Assembly: GCF_000612505.1 (NCBI RefSeq)
Contig: NZ_CP004078.1
Location: forward strand, 3,573,252 to 3,637,251
DNA from: Paenibacillus sabinae T27
GTDB taxonomy: Bacteria; Bacillota; Bacilli; Paenibacillales; Paenibacillaceae
Length of the DNA: 64,000 nucleotides
Direction of reading: 5' to 3'
Made by a program: the position numbers and the translations under genes. Under the pieces are notes generated by a model. The model saw only the letters and a program-made list of their open reading frames with translations. It searched no databases and was not told where the DNA came from. Below are positions 52,301-61,663 of this stretch, piece after piece. The first letter of the stretch is position 1, and each line of letters starts with the position of its first letter.

Positions 52301-52792
52301 TCAAGCTAATCCCGCGCTGCTCTCCCGTTTTCGTTCGTCCGTATATTCGGTCGCTGCCGTATAGCCGATGAACAATCCCCACAACAGGTACAGGCAGAAC
52401 TCGCTGATGACCGAATCCCAGGGAAGCCGGAAAGGCGGCTGCATCAGAAAGAGCCAGGAGCCTGCCAGAAAGAGAACGGACCACCAAAGAATGCCGTAGA
52501 GCATCCCCGCCCATGGCCCTTTAATTTTGCGGAATAAGAGAACATAGACGATGGAACAGAGAACCGAGAAGCCGATGAACAGCAAATAGCCCGCCAGCTG
52601 CCCGGCGCCTGTCACCAGAAATTTATGCCGAAAAAAAGGCTCTCCCAAATACCCGGGAATCACCTTCGTAAACCGGAACACAGAGAGCAGCCACTGAATT
52701 CCGCCCCAGATCAAGCCTGCAAAAAAACCCGTCTCAATTGCAAAAAACAGCGGATTCGTCTTCGGCCGCCGCTGACTCACCGTATTGCCCAT
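52301..52792 (-). CDS. yqhR: YqhR-like membrane protein
   Basis: A 163-residue protein with four membrane spans (about 18-37, 61-85, 93-113, 128-146) and no catalytic motif. Its position upstream of the yqhT-type gene and next to yqhQ matches YqhR of B. subtilis. aroQ (yqhS), which lies between yqhR and yqhT there, is absent here. Function unknown. Confidence 0.75.
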   Translation of the reverse strand: MGNTVSQRRPKTNPLFFAIETGFFAGLIWGGIQWLLSVFRFTKVIPGYLGEPFFRHKFLVTGAGQLAGYLLFIGFSVLCSIVYVLLFRKIKGPWAGMLYGILWWSVLFLAGSWLFLMQPPFRLPWDSVISEFCLYLLWGLFIGYTAATEYTDERKRESSAGLA

Positions 52793-52967
52793 TTTCGCCT
52801 CATTCCCCGCTTTCTACTATAGTACAGGTCCCGACCTACGGCGGCGATCCTGCATATTGGCTAGTATGTACAGGAAAGATTGATCCAAGTAGAAATGTAA
52901 ACAAAAATTAGTTACAATAAAGAATATAAAGAACATCACACTATTTTTTTACGGGAAGGTGAATTGG

Positions 52968-53954
52968 TTGTCCCAGGAAACTCCGAGTTACGGCGGTCAG
53001 GCCGTCATCGAAGGCGTTATGTTCGGCGGCAAGCATGTCAATGTGACAGCCGTACGACGGAAGAATCAAGAGATTACTTTTTTGGAGGTGCCGAGAAGCG
53101 AGAAGAGCTGGGTGAAGAAGCTGCGCAAGATCCCGCTGCTCCGGGGCCTTGTCAGTATTATAGATGCCAGCGCCAAGGGCTCCAAGCATTTGAATTATTC
53201 CGCCGAGGCTTATGCGGAAGACGAAACTGAGCCCGAGAAACTCGCCAAGCAGAAGGGGAAAGAAGAAGGCTGGAGCCTGGGCATGATTCTGGGCGTAGCA
53301 GTTATGGGTATTTTATCCTTCGTTTTCGGGAAGGTTATTTTCACCCTCGTTCCTGTATTTGTTGAAGATATTTTGTTCCGCAATGCATTTGACAATTATA
53401 TTCTGCACAACCTTATTGAAGGAGCCATCAAGCTCGTACTGCTGCTGGTCTACCTCTGGGCCATTTCCCAGACTCCTGTGATCAAGAGACTGTTTCAGTA
53501 TCACGGCGCGGAGCACAAGGTTATCAGCGCATTCGAAGCCGGCGACGAATTGACGGTCGAGAACGTACAGAAGCACAGCCGGCTGCATTACCGCTGCGGC
53601 AGCAGCTTTATGATGCTAACGATTGTGCTGGGCGTCATTATTTACTCCATTGTGCCTTGGCATACTCTGGTGGAACGAATCGTGCAGCGGCTGATCCTGC
53701 TTCCGCTTGTTATCGGCGTATCCTTTGAAGTGCTGAAGGGCACCAATGCCGTACGCGAACTTCCGGTGCTGCGCTTTCTGGGTTATCCCGGACTCTGGCT
53801 GCAGCTGCTCACAACAAAGGAACCAAATAACGAACAAGTGGAAGTGTCGATCGCATCCTTCAACCGCATGCGCGAACTGGATGCGGCCATCGAAGCAAAT
53901 GGATATCAGCAATCTAATGTAACCGGAGGCATATTGGACCCTGCGAAAGGATGA
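52968..53954 (+). CDS. yqhQ: DUF1385 family membrane protein (YqhQ-like)
   Basis: A protein of about 328 residues with the DUF1385 hallmark YGGQAVIEGVMFGG at residues 7-20, then PLLRGLVSI, a conserved FQYHGAEHKVISAFE (about 190) and HYRCGSSFMML, with four membrane segments in between. Members are widespread but lack a known function; the His/Glu-rich AEHK and CG motifs suggest metal or substrate binding. The TTG at 52968 is 8 nt after AAGG and matches the family N-terminus better than GTG 52959. Confidence 0.88.
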   Translation: MSQETPSYGGQAVIEGVMFGGKHVNVTAVRRKNQEITFLEVPRSEKSWVKKLRKIPLLRGLVSIIDASAKGSKHLNYSAEAYAEDETEPEKLAKQKGKEEGWSLGMILGVAVMGILSFVFGKVIFTLVPVFVEDILFRNAFDNYILHNLIEGAIKLVLLLVYLWAISQTPVIKRLFQYHGAEHKVISAFEAGDELTVENVQKHSRLHYRCGSSFMMLTIVLGVIIYSIVPWHTLVERIVQRLILLPLVIGVSFEVLKGTNAVRELPVLRFLGYPGLWLQLLTTKEPNNEQVEVSIASFNRMRELDAAIEANGYQQSNVTGGILDPAKG

Positions 53955-53961
53955 GTGGCCT

Positions 53962-54303
53962 ATGAAACGGCATGCTTTGATTTTTTGGAGCGCGATACTG
54001 CTAGCGGTTTTCGGTCTCGTATCGGGTTTGGCGGCAGAGGGCCTCTACTCGCTTAGGGGCTTTGTCATTCCCGTCCTTCTGTTCCTTGTCTTGTACCTGC
54101 TCTACAAGTTCCCGCCCCGCCGGTATGCCGCAAGCGGCCGCCGGTCCAGAATCAAGGTAAAGCCTTCTCAGAAGACCATGGCGAAGGTTGCGGGCACTAG
54201 AAAGAGCCAGCCGCCGGCCGGCAAACGCAAAACCTATCCGTTTCGGGTTATTGAAGGCAGCAAAGGAAAGAACGGCGAAGAACAGCTGCCCAAGTATCAT
54301 TAA
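53962..54303 (+). CDS. Small membrane protein with a basic tail (YqhP/SA1362-like)
   Basis: A 113-residue protein with two membrane spans (about 6-25 and 30-48) and a Lys/Arg-rich cytoplasmic tail (RRSRIKVKPSQKTMAKV). It starts 7 nt after the yqhQ stop. B. subtilis yqhP occupies the same spot, and the two-span plus basic-tail design fits that family loosely. Assignment by position; function unknown. Confidence 0.65.
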   Translation: MKRHALIFWSAILLAVFGLVSGLAAEGLYSLRGFVIPVLLFLVLYLLYKFPPRRYAASGRRSRIKVKPSQKTMAKVAGTRKSQPPAGKRKTYPFRVIEGSKGKNGEEQLPKYH

Positions 54304-54326
54304 AGCTTTAACGCATGGTTTGGTTT

Positions 54327-54368
54327 GGCGTCCTCACATTCCTTCAGGAGTGCGAGGACGCCTTTTTA
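54327..54368 (+). terminator. Terminator of yqhQP, overlapping the patatin gene end
   Basis: Perfect 9-bp stem GGCGTCCTC / GAGGACGCC, then five T. The stop codon of the converging patatin-like gene lies inside. Confidence 0.85.
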
Positions 54369-55318
54369 TTCACAACGAGCTGCTTATACGGCTGCCCCGG
54401 ACGCCATTTCTTGAAAAACTCCGTCCCCGCCCGGTAACCGGAATCGTACAGCGCATTGCTTTCTTCAGGAGTTAGCTCGAATTGGACTGTACCAATGCCT
54501 AACGTGGGAATTTTGACGGTGCGGACGGATTTTTCCTGCTCGATATAACGCTCGTCATGCGCCGACAGCATCGTGCCGACAAGCGCCTGAAGCATGCTGA
54601 ACGGTCCGGTAATCCGGTGAGCCTGCGGCTCAGTACGTCCGACCATCTGGTAGCCGACAACCGGTACCTTTGCCGTTCCCAGCGCTCCCTTCTCTTTTTC
54701 ATCAAACAGCCACATCGGGAAGTTGCTCAATAGCCCCCCATCCACCATGTAGACGAACTGATCGGCAAAAGCTTTGCCCGCCGCCGCTTTACCGTTTCTG
54801 CGCAGCATCACAGGGTCGAAAAAGTATGGAATGCTGCAGCTCATGCGCACCGCCTTGGCCACCTCGAAATATTCGGGGTTGATTCCATATTCTTCGAGCC
54901 CGTCAGGCAGGACCACAAGGCGCCCGTCCGTAATGTCTGAAGCGATAATCGACAGCTTGCCGGGAGGAAGATCCCGGAAGGAGATAATCCCTTTTTGCCG
55001 CAAAACCCCGCTTATCCAGGATTCCAGCGCTTCTCCGGAGTACAGCCCTTTTTTCAGCAGGACCCGCAGGGCCGGGCCGATCAGCTTCGTATTGAAGACG
55101 GGCGACCGTTTCAAAAAAGAGCGGAAGGAGGTTCCCCGGATAATCCGGCTCATCTCCCCTCCGCTGTATCCGGCTGCCAGCAGTGAGGCGACAATGGAGC
55201 CCGAGGAGGTTCCAGCGACCCTTCCGAAAGTAATGCCTGCCTCCTCCGACGCCTGAACCGCTCCCGCAAGCGAAATCCCTTTGACGCCGCCGCCTTCGAA
55301 CACCGCATTAATCTCCAT
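54344..55318 (-). CDS. Patatin-like phospholipase (YqhO-like)
   Basis: A Ser-Asp dyad acyl hydrolase. The 324-residue protein has the oxyanion loop EGGGVKGISLAGA (about 8-20), the nucleophile elbow GTSSGS (about 36-41) and the DGG motif of the catalytic Asp (about 190). No signal peptide, so likely cytoplasmic or membrane-associated. B. subtilis yqhO has the same neighbourhood. Substrate unknown. Confidence 0.9.
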   Translation of the reverse strand: MEINAVFEGGGVKGISLAGAVQASEEAGITFGRVAGTSSGSIVASLLAAGYSGGEMSRIIRGTSFRSFLKRSPVFNTKLIGPALRVLLKKGLYSGEALESWISGVLRQKGIISFRDLPPGKLSIIASDITDGRLVVLPDGLEEYGINPEYFEVAKAVRMSCSIPYFFDPVMLRRNGKAAAGKAFADQFVYMVDGGLLSNFPMWLFDEKEKGALGTAKVPVVGYQMVGRTEPQAHRITGPFSMLQALVGTMLSAHDERYIEQEKSVRTVKIPTLGIGTVQFELTPEESNALYDSGYRAGTEFFKKWRPGQPYKQLVVNKKASSHS

Positions 55319-55325
55319 ATACTAC

Positions 55326-55377
55326 AATCCCCCGTTCCCATAGGCTTATACTGCTTATCTATGAGTACGGGGGATTA
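55326..55377. repeat. Inverted repeat between the GH10-like and patatin genes
   Basis: AATCCCCCGT and ACGGGGGATT (10 bp, perfect) flank a 32-nt loop with a smaller CATAG/CTATG stem. It may end transcription of the GH10-like gene, but no T-run follows. Confidence 0.5.
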
Positions 55378-55393
55378 TTCATGCCTTGAAGCG

Positions 55394-57052
55394 TTACGAT
55401 TTAAAATAAAACGTCAGCAGGCTGCTCAAATCAGCCGGATTCCGTACGACGATGTCGCTCGCCCGGAAGAGAATGCTTCCCTGCACGGCTTCGTATTTCT
55501 CATTATATTTTAATTGATTGATGATTTGCTCGCCGCTCTGCCATTCCGGGCTCTTGTCTACACCCACCTTATATGCCGCCTGGCCGATATACAGCTTCAC
55601 ACCCGTATTCCGCACCTCATTCACCCACCAGTCCACCAGCTTATCGTATCTCGCCTTGTCAAAGGACAGGCTCCAATAGATTTGCGGGGCGACATAGTCG
55701 ATCCAGCCCTGCCGGATCCAGGTCCGCACATCGGCGTACATGTCGTCGTAAGCAGACACTCCGGCCGAAGTATCTGAGCCTGTAGCATCCTTACTTATAT
55801 TGCGCCAGACGCCAAACGGGCTAATTCCGTACGAAACCGCGGGCTTAATGGCATGGATCTGATTCCCCAGCTCGCGAACGAAGTCGTTGATGTTCTCCCG
55901 CCGCCAGTCAGCTTTGCTGACGATGGCTTTGGGATTATACGTCTGAAACGCGCTGTCATCGTCAAAAGCGGAAGACGGGTAAAAGTAATCGTCGAGATGA
56001 ACACCGTCGATGTCGTACCCTCTCACGACTTCCAGCACCGTGTCGATAATGCTCTGTCTGGCCTCGGGAATTCCCGGATTGATGTACAGCTTATTGTCCG
56101 CCTTGACGATCCAATCCGGATGCAATTTCGCAACATGATTGGCCGCAAGCGCTGCTGTCCCGGAATCCGTCGTCGCCCGGAACGGATTGAACCAGGCATG
56201 GAACTGCATGCCGCGATCATGCGCCGCGTCCACCATGAACTGAAGCGGGTCATATCCCGGGTCCTTTCCCTGGGTGCCGGTCAGCACCTTCGACCAGGGA
56301 ACAATCGAGGACGGATACAGGCTGTCTCCGCTTGGACGCACCTGCACGAATACGGCGTTGAAGCCGATCGCCTTCAGCTTGTCGAGCAAGCTGCCGAAAT
56401 CTTTTTTCTGCTGGTCGATCTTCCCGTATGAAGACGCCGAAGGCCAATCCAGGTTAAAAATGGTGGAGATCCATGCCCCTTTCATCGCCTTACCCCCGGT
56501 GCCCGGAATGGCCGGAACCGACGGCACAGTCGGCGCCGGTATGGTTGGAACCACAGGTACCGGTATAGTGGGTACCGTCGGATTCACCGGATCTCTCACC
56601 TGCGGAGGCTCCGCTCCCGTATACAGCGAAATTTGCTTCGCCGCGTGATTCCAGACGACCTGAAGCCCAAGCTGCTCCGCCACGAACCGGATCGGCACCA
56701 TAATCCGGCCCTGACGGATGACGACCGCGTTGTCCAGTGAGACGGAAGCGCCGTTGACCAAAGCCGTTTTTTTGCCGCTCGTGAGCTTTAGTTCATTGTC
56801 GTCTTTGGCGATCGTAACAGTCTTGACGCTTTGATTCCACTGCACCTGCGCGCCAAGCCCCTTGCTGATCACCCCGAGCGGAACCATGGTGACATATTTG
56901 GCCGTAATATAAGGCGGCACATCGCTGGCCAGCGTCATTCCGTCAAGCTCCAGTGTGATGACAGCCGAAGCCGCCCGGGCGGCGCCCGAAGACAGCAGTG
57001 GCACGAGTAGCAGCAGCAATAGCATCCCGATGAACCCTTTTTTCAGTTTCAT
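55394..57052 (-). CDS. Secreted GH10-like glycosyl hydrolase with copper-amine-oxidase N-like domain
   Basis: A 552-residue exported protein. After a signal peptide (about 1-28) comes a Cu_amine_oxidN1-type module (GVISKGLGAQVQWNQSVKTV and FVAEQLGLQVVWN repeats, about 35-145), a Pro/Thr/Val linker (about 150-185) and a GHL10 domain (PF02638 type) with FVQVRPSGDSLYPS, GMQFHAWFNPFR and GVHLDDYFYP. Proteins of this design are cell-wall associated; some relatives act on wall glycans, but the substrate here is unknown. ATG 57052 follows GGGGGAGG. It is one gene upstream of the patatin gene. Confidence 0.88.
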   Translation of the reverse strand: MKLKKGFIGMLLLLLLVPLLSSGAARAASAVITLELDGMTLASDVPPYITAKYVTMVPLGVISKGLGAQVQWNQSVKTVTIAKDDNELKLTSGKKTALVNGASVSLDNAVVIRQGRIMVPIRFVAEQLGLQVVWNHAAKQISLYTGAEPPQVRDPVNPTVPTIPVPVVPTIPAPTVPSVPAIPGTGGKAMKGAWISTIFNLDWPSASSYGKIDQQKKDFGSLLDKLKAIGFNAVFVQVRPSGDSLYPSSIVPWSKVLTGTQGKDPGYDPLQFMVDAAHDRGMQFHAWFNPFRATTDSGTAALAANHVAKLHPDWIVKADNKLYINPGIPEARQSIIDTVLEVVRGYDIDGVHLDDYFYPSSAFDDDSAFQTYNPKAIVSKADWRRENINDFVRELGNQIHAIKPAVSYGISPFGVWRNISKDATGSDTSAGVSAYDDMYADVRTWIRQGWIDYVAPQIYWSLSFDKARYDKLVDWWVNEVRNTGVKLYIGQAAYKVGVDKSPEWQSGEQIINQLKYNEKYEAVQGSILFRASDIVVRNPADLSSLLTFYFKS

Positions 57053-57130
57053 AATTCCTCCCCCAAAATTGCAGTCCTGCATTATACTACAAGTTTGGAC
57101 GAGAATAACCGAAAAAGGTTGCGCATAAAC

Positions 57131-57173
57131 AAAAGAAACGGATGACCGCCCCACCCGGGACTGGCTCCGTTTC
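57131..57173 (-). terminator. Terminator of mntR
   Basis: GAAACGGA (57135-57142) pairs with TCCGTTTC (57166-57173); the minus strand continues CTTTTGTTT. It lies 70 nt past the mntR stop. Confidence 0.65.
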
Positions 57174-57243
57174 CGGTCTTTTGAAGTATAGGTACCGGAG
57201 AAAACGGAACCCGTTCCATTAGAACGGCTGCCGTTTCTTCCAG

Positions 57244-57669
57244 CTAAGATTCGCTGTAAAGCTCCTGGTGAATCTCATTCAGTGCCTGTATTCGGCTGGG
57301 ATCGCGGCGGAAAAATTCAACCAGCGATTCGATGCAGGTAATGGAATCCCAGCTCAGGTGATGCTCAATTCCCTCGACATCCCTGTAAATATTCTGCTCC
57401 TGTACGCCGATCATCGCGAGAAACTCTTCCAGCAGCTTGTGCCGGTCGACCAGGCGTTTGCCTACTTTTTTTCCTTTGGTGGTCAGGACGAGTCCGCGAT
57501 ACTTCTCATAGATGAGATATTCGTCCTTATCCAGTTTTTGGATCATTTTGGTGACGGAAGAAGGATGCACCTCCAGCCCTTCGGCAATATCCGAAACCCG
57601 CGCATATCCCTTTTCATCAATCAACTTGTATATGCGCTCCAAATAATCCTCCATGCTGGGTGTTGGCAT
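57244..57669 (-). CDS. mntR: Manganese-dependent repressor MntR
   Basis: A DtxR-family metalloregulator that represses manganese uptake when Mn is bound. The 141-residue protein has the winged helix ([24 protein letters not shown]) and all metal ligands in place: D8 and E11 ([10 protein letters not shown]), the His in DRHKLLEEF and the Glu, Glu and His in [10 protein letters not shown]. Length and ligands equal B. subtilis MntR. It is divergent from splB and lies upstream of the GH10-like gene. Confidence 0.95.
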   Translation of the reverse strand: MPTPSMEDYLERIYKLIDEKGYARVSDIAEGLEVHPSSVTKMIQKLDKDEYLIYEKYRGLVLTTKGKKVGKRLVDRHKLLEEFLAMIGVQEQNIYRDVEGIEHHLSWDSITCIESLVEFFRRDPSRIQALNEIHQELYSES

Positions 57670-57866
57670 GCAATTACCTCTTTTCTATATTTCCATGGCG
57701 CCAAAGGCCAAACCTTGATCTACCAATGATACATGTTTCTCCCCGAGCTTGGCAAGTCGTAAGCGCACAGGAAGCTTCCGTACACACTGCATATGATTTC
57801 CAGGGTTCCCGGAACTGTAAATTCGTCAAAATAAGCTTATCCCTTTTTGTGAAGGAGTGTGAAGTG

Positions 57867-58943
57867 ATGACAGTGCTGACGCCCGAACGTCCGGTTCCCG
57901 GAAAGCCAGGAAAACCGACGGGGCTGTTTATTCCGGAGCTGGTGTATTTTGAGCCGGCCGCGCTCTCATACCCGAAGGGCGAGCGGATTATGAAGTGGGT
58001 TCGCGAACGCGATATTCCTTATCGTATGACGACTTCCCATAACCGGATTACCAATTTGCCCGGAGAAGGTGAACTGGAGCAGTACAAAATCGCCAAACGG
58101 ACCCTTGTTGTCGGCGTCCGCAAGACCCTGGAGTTCGACCAATCGAAGCCGTCTGCGGAATATGCCATCCCTATCGCCACCGGCTGCATGGGCCACTGCC
58201 ATTATTGTTATTTGCAAACAACGCTTGGAGCCAAGCCCTATATTCGCGTCTACGTCAACACCGGCGACATTATTGCCGCAGCCAAACGGTATATCGAAGC
58301 GCGAGCGCCCGAAATTACAACCTTTGAGGCGGCCTGCACCTCGGACCCGCTTGGGATGGAGCATATCACCGGTTCCCTTGCAGAGCTTATTCAGTTCATG
58401 GCAGAAGAGCCTCTCGGCAGGCTGAGGTTTGTGACAAAATATCAGCATGTCGAACCGCTTCTAGGGCTTGCACATAACAATCATACCCGTATCCGGTTCA
58501 GCGTCAACGCCGATTATGTGATCCGCAATTTCGAACCGAACACGGCGCGGTTTGAAGAACGGATCGAGGCTGCCGCGCAGGTGGCCCGGGCAGGTTATCC
58601 GCTGGGATTCATCATAGCACCGATCATCTGGTATGACGGCTGGCAAGAAGGCTATGCCGAGCTGCTGGCCAAGCTTGCGCAGGCCCTTCCCCCCGAGGCA
58701 GATAAAGACCTGACCTTCGAAATGATTCAGCACCGTTTTACCAAGACGGCCAAAGCCATTATAGAGAAGCGCTACCCGAAGACCAAGCTTGAGATGGACA
58801 TCGAGAAACGCAAAAAGAAATGGGGCCGATGGGGGCAAAATAAATTCGTCTATCAGGACGAGCAGCAAAACGCCCTGCGTGAATTTATCACAGAGCGCAT
58901 TTTTGAGTATTTTCCGGCAGGCCGGATCGATTATTTTACCTGA
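57867..58943 (+). CDS. splB: Spore photoproduct lyase
   Basis: A radical-SAM enzyme that repairs the thymine dimer made by UV light in spores. The product of 358 residues has the cluster motif in the form CMGHCHYC (CxxxCxxC, about residues 108-115), GLFIPELVYFEP near the N-terminus and ATGCMGHCHYCYLQTTLG typical of SplB. ATG 57867 lies 10 nt after GAAGGAG; the long N-terminal extension in the open frame is not translated. No splA precedes it. No convincing sigma-G promoter was found. Confidence 0.95.
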   Translation: MTVLTPERPVPGKPGKPTGLFIPELVYFEPAALSYPKGERIMKWVRERDIPYRMTTSHNRITNLPGEGELEQYKIAKRTLVVGVRKTLEFDQSKPSAEYAIPIATGCMGHCHYCYLQTTLGAKPYIRVYVNTGDIIAAAKRYIEARAPEITTFEAACTSDPLGMEHITGSLAELIQFMAEEPLGRLRFVTKYQHVEPLLGLAHNNHTRIRFSVNADYVIRNFEPNTARFEERIEAAAQVARAGYPLGFIIAPIIWYDGWQEGYAELLAKLAQALPPEADKDLTFEMIQHRFTKTAKAIIEKRYPKTKLEMDIEKRKKKWGRWGQNKFVYQDEQQNALREFITERIFEYFPAGRIDYFT

Positions 58944-58961
58944 CTATTTAACCGGTTGTTC

Positions 58962-59675
58962 CTAAAATTTAAGCCAGCCCGGGGTAATGCTTTGAAGCCA
59001 GATCGTAATCCGGAACATCTGATCCGTGAACAGCAGGATGCCCATAAACACCATCAGTGCCCCGCCTATCTTCATTAAGGGACCTGAATATTTCAGCAGC
59101 CGCCGCGCCCCCCCGACAAAGAATGCCAGCAGAAAAAAAGGAAGCGCGAATCCGATACTGTAGGCTGTTATCAGCTTCAGCCACGTTCCCGGCTCACTCG
59201 CCGATAGAGCGATAATTGCTGTCAGGATCGGACCGATGCAGGGAGACCAGCCTGCCGAGAAGCCGATGCCAAAGATGAAGGAACCAAGATACCCTGCGGG
59301 TCTGCGGCTCAGTTCCAGCTTGCGCTCGCGCATCAAGAAACGGGGCTGAAAGATGCCGAGCAGGAACAGTCCCATTGCAATGATCAGAATGGCGGACAGC
59401 TTCCGGATCAGCTCGCGCTGCCCGATGAAGAACTGCCCGAATACTCCGGCTCCGAAGCCAAGCGTATAGAACACTGCTGAGAATCCGAGAACAAAAGCTA
59501 GCGCATGGCCGAGTGTCCGATAACGGGCTTCCCTCCGCTGTTCACCCGATCTCAGCTGCTGTACCGACAGCCCGGTTATGTATGATAAATAAGAAGGATA
59601 CAGCGGCAGGCAGCAAGGGGAAATGAATGAAGCGAGACCTGCAGCCAAAGCGATTCCCGCGTTAATGTCGGACAT
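58962..59675 (-). CDS. ccdA: Cytochrome c biogenesis protein CcdA
   Basis: A six-span membrane protein that passes reducing power across the membrane for cytochrome c maturation and, in sporeformers, spore cortex synthesis. The 237-residue protein has the redox cysteines in FISPCCLPLYPSYLSYITG (about residues 18-24) and GFSAGWSPCIGP (about 145). It converges on splB with 18 nt between stops. Confidence 0.93.
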   Translation of the reverse strand: MSDINAGIALAAGLASFISPCCLPLYPSYLSYITGLSVQQLRSGEQRREARYRTLGHALAFVLGFSAVFYTLGFGAGVFGQFFIGQRELIRKLSAILIIAMGLFLLGIFQPRFLMRERKLELSRRPAGYLGSFIFGIGFSAGWSPCIGPILTAIIALSASEPGTWLKLITAYSIGFALPFFLLAFFVGGARRLLKYSGPLMKIGGALMVFMGILLFTDQMFRITIWLQSITPGWLKF

Positions 59676-59759
59676 AGCGGCATCTCCCCTTCTGTCACTT
59701 TACCGGCAGCCTTCGGGCTTCCGGTTATTACTGTAGAGCCCTCTTCTTCCGGCTAATAA

Positions 59760-60563
59760 CTATACCCTGATTCCTTTTTTGGCAATCAGCGTCAGCACGA
59801 GCAAAGCAATCAGCAGCAGCACAATTGTCGCTCCCGGCGCCAGATTCCAGATTCCCGCGATGACCAGCCCGATGACTACGGCGATTTCCGCAATGACAAC
59901 GGACAATATGACCGATATCCTGAAGCTGCGGGCCCATAGAAGGCTGATGGCCACCGGAATTGTCAGAAGCGCGGACACCAGCAGTGAGCCGACGATCTTA
60001 ATGGCCGTACTAATGACAAGCGCCGTCAGAATCGTAATCAGCATATTGAGCATCTTCACGGGCAGTCCACTGACGTTGGCCGCGTCTTCCTCGAAACTGA
60101 GCAGAAAGAACTCTTTAAAGAACACCGTCACAACGGTGATCACCGCAACGGTTACGATACCGACGACCAGAAGATCCGCGTTGTCGAGTGTATAAATACT
60201 GCCGAACAGGTAGCTGATCACATCGGCGTTGTACCCTTTTCCCAAGGTGAAAAATAAAGAAGCCAGCGCGACACCGCCCGACATGATCACGGCGATCGAC
60301 AGCTCCGCATAGCTCTTGTAGGCTTTACGCAGCTTCTCGATCGCAAAAGATGCCGCGACAGCAAAGATCAATCCCGCCCCCAGCGGATAAAAGCCGGCCA
60401 AAAATCCGAGCGCTACCCCGGCGATCGTTACATGGGCGAGTGTGTCCCCAATCATCGACAGCCGTCTAAGCACAAGAAAAACGCCCATTAACGGCGCCGT
60501 AATGCCAATCAGCAATCCGCCTGCAAGCGCCCGCTGAAAAAAATCGCTTAGTAGTATATCCAA
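59760..60563 (-). CDS. znuB: Zinc ABC transporter permease ZnuB
   Basis: A metal ABC permease of about 267 residues with eight hydrophobic segments, starting near LDILLSDFFQRALAGGLLIG and containing MGVFLVLRRLSMIGDTLAHVTIAGVALG, the ABC-3 family hallmark (in part: LRRLSMIGDTLAH). The start is assigned to TTG 60563, 11 nt after GGAGGGG; the upstream open frame is GC-rich noise. It is separated from znuC by 318 nt carrying two similar hairpins. Confidence 0.9.
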   Translation of the reverse strand: MDILLSDFFQRALAGGLLIGITAPLMGVFLVLRRLSMIGDTLAHVTIAGVALGFLAGFYPLGAGLIFAVAASFAIEKLRKAYKSYAELSIAVIMSGGVALASLFFTLGKGYNADVISYLFGSIYTLDNADLLVVGIVTVAVITVVTVFFKEFFLLSFEEDAANVSGLPVKMLNMLITILTALVISTAIKIVGSLLVSALLTIPVAISLLWARSFRISVILSVVIAEIAVVIGLVIAGIWNLAPGATIVLLLIALLVLTLIAKKGIRV

Positions 60564-60764
60564 TGTGAAGTTTCCCCTCCCAAACCCTCCCCACCGGGGA
60601 GGGCCCCAAGGGCAGCTGCCCTCTGGACACCCGCAAATGGCGAAGGTGTGAAGGAGGGCGCTCCCTGGGACTGTTTGACTCATGATCGCTTACGTCCCAA
60701 AAGGCGGGACACGCTTAACCTGCTGACGTACTTAGGATTAAAAGACTAAAAGATAAAAGGCTTA

Positions 60765-60808
60765 AGATCAAAGGCATGATCGGCTAATGTTGTACAATGG
60801 CCGATCTT
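60765..60808 (-). repeat. Hairpin repeat 1 between znuC and znuB
   Basis: AGATCAAAG..TGATCGGC-N15-GCCGATC; the loop includes TTGTACAA. Stem GATCGGC/GCCGATC at 60778-60784 and 60800-60806. Partner copy 71 bp away. Confidence 0.75.
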
Positions 60809-60835
60809 GAAAAAAAGAACAAGTGCAAAAGACAA

Positions 60836-60880
60836 AGATCAAAGACCTGATCAGCTGATGTTGTACAATGGCTGATCTTT
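60836..60880 (-). repeat. Hairpin repeat 2 between znuC and znuB
   Basis: Same layout as repeat 1 but with stem GATCAGC/GCTGATC (60849-60855 and 60871-60877). The changed base pair (G-C to A-T) keeps pairing, and the TTGTACAA loop core is unchanged. It ends 2 nt before the znuC stop. Confidence 0.75.
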
Positions 60881-60881
60881 G

Positions 60882-61631
60882 TTATGTGAGCGTATGCTGC
60901 AGGTCTTCGGCGGCGCAGTTCTGAAGCTCGTGCGAATGATGGGAATAAAAATTAATTTTTCCGTTTCGCTGAACCGGGTCTTTACCAAGATAGTTCTGGA
61001 TCATATCGATGTCATGCGACACCATCAGGAATGTCATATGATGATGGGCATGCATATGCGTAATCAGCTCGAAGAACGCCGCCTGTGTCTCCGTATCGAT
61101 CCCGACCGTAGGTTCGTCCAGTATGAGCAGGTCCGGATGGTTAATCAGCGCCCGCGCCAGAAATACGCGCTGCTGCTGGCCGCCGGATAACATGCCGACC
61201 CTCTTGTCCTGAATGCCCTGTATGCGCATTACCTCAAGCGCGTCATCACATTTGCACTGCTGGGCGCGGGAAATGCGGCGGCAGACATTTTTATTGTTAT
61301 AAAGACCGGACATGACCACTTCCCGCACCGTGGCTGGAAACAGAGGGTTGAACGCATTTTTTTGCGGCACGTACCCGATTCGTTCCCAATCTTTAAACTT
61401 CTTCACCGGTTCTCCGAACAGACGGATTTCTCCTTTGGTCGCGGGAAGCAGGCCAACGATCATTTTAAGCAGCGTCGTTTTGCCGGCTCCGTTCGATCCG
61501 ATAATACCGACAAAATCGCGTTCTCTCACGGTAAAATTCAAATCGGAAATGACCTTCTGTTCCCCGTAGGAGAACGAGAGGTTTTGTATATTGATCATAT
61601 GCTGGTGGCAGTCCAGGGATACCGGTTGCAT
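60882..61631 (-). CDS. znuC: Zinc ABC transporter ATP-binding protein ZnuC
   Basis: The ATPase of the zinc importer. The 249-residue protein has Walker A GSNGAGKTTLLK, the signature LSGGQQQRVFLARAL, Walker B LLILDEPTVGID and the His switch MVSHDID. ATG 61631 follows AAAGGGTGG; ATG further in (MINIQNLSF) is an alternative. It follows znuA by 32 nt. Confidence 0.94.
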   Translation of the reverse strand: MQPVSLDCHQHMINIQNLSFSYGEQKVISDLNFTVRERDFVGIIGSNGAGKTTLLKMIVGLLPATKGEIRLFGEPVKKFKDWERIGYVPQKNAFNPLFPATVREVVMSGLYNNKNVCRRISRAQQCKCDDALEVMRIQGIQDKRVGMLSGGQQQRVFLARALINHPDLLILDEPTVGIDTETQAAFFELITHMHAHHHMTFLMVSHDIDMIQNYLGKDPVQRNGKINFYSHHSHELQNCAAEDLQHTLT

Positions 61632-61663
61632 GACAATCCACCCTTTCACGTAAGCTTTCTACC

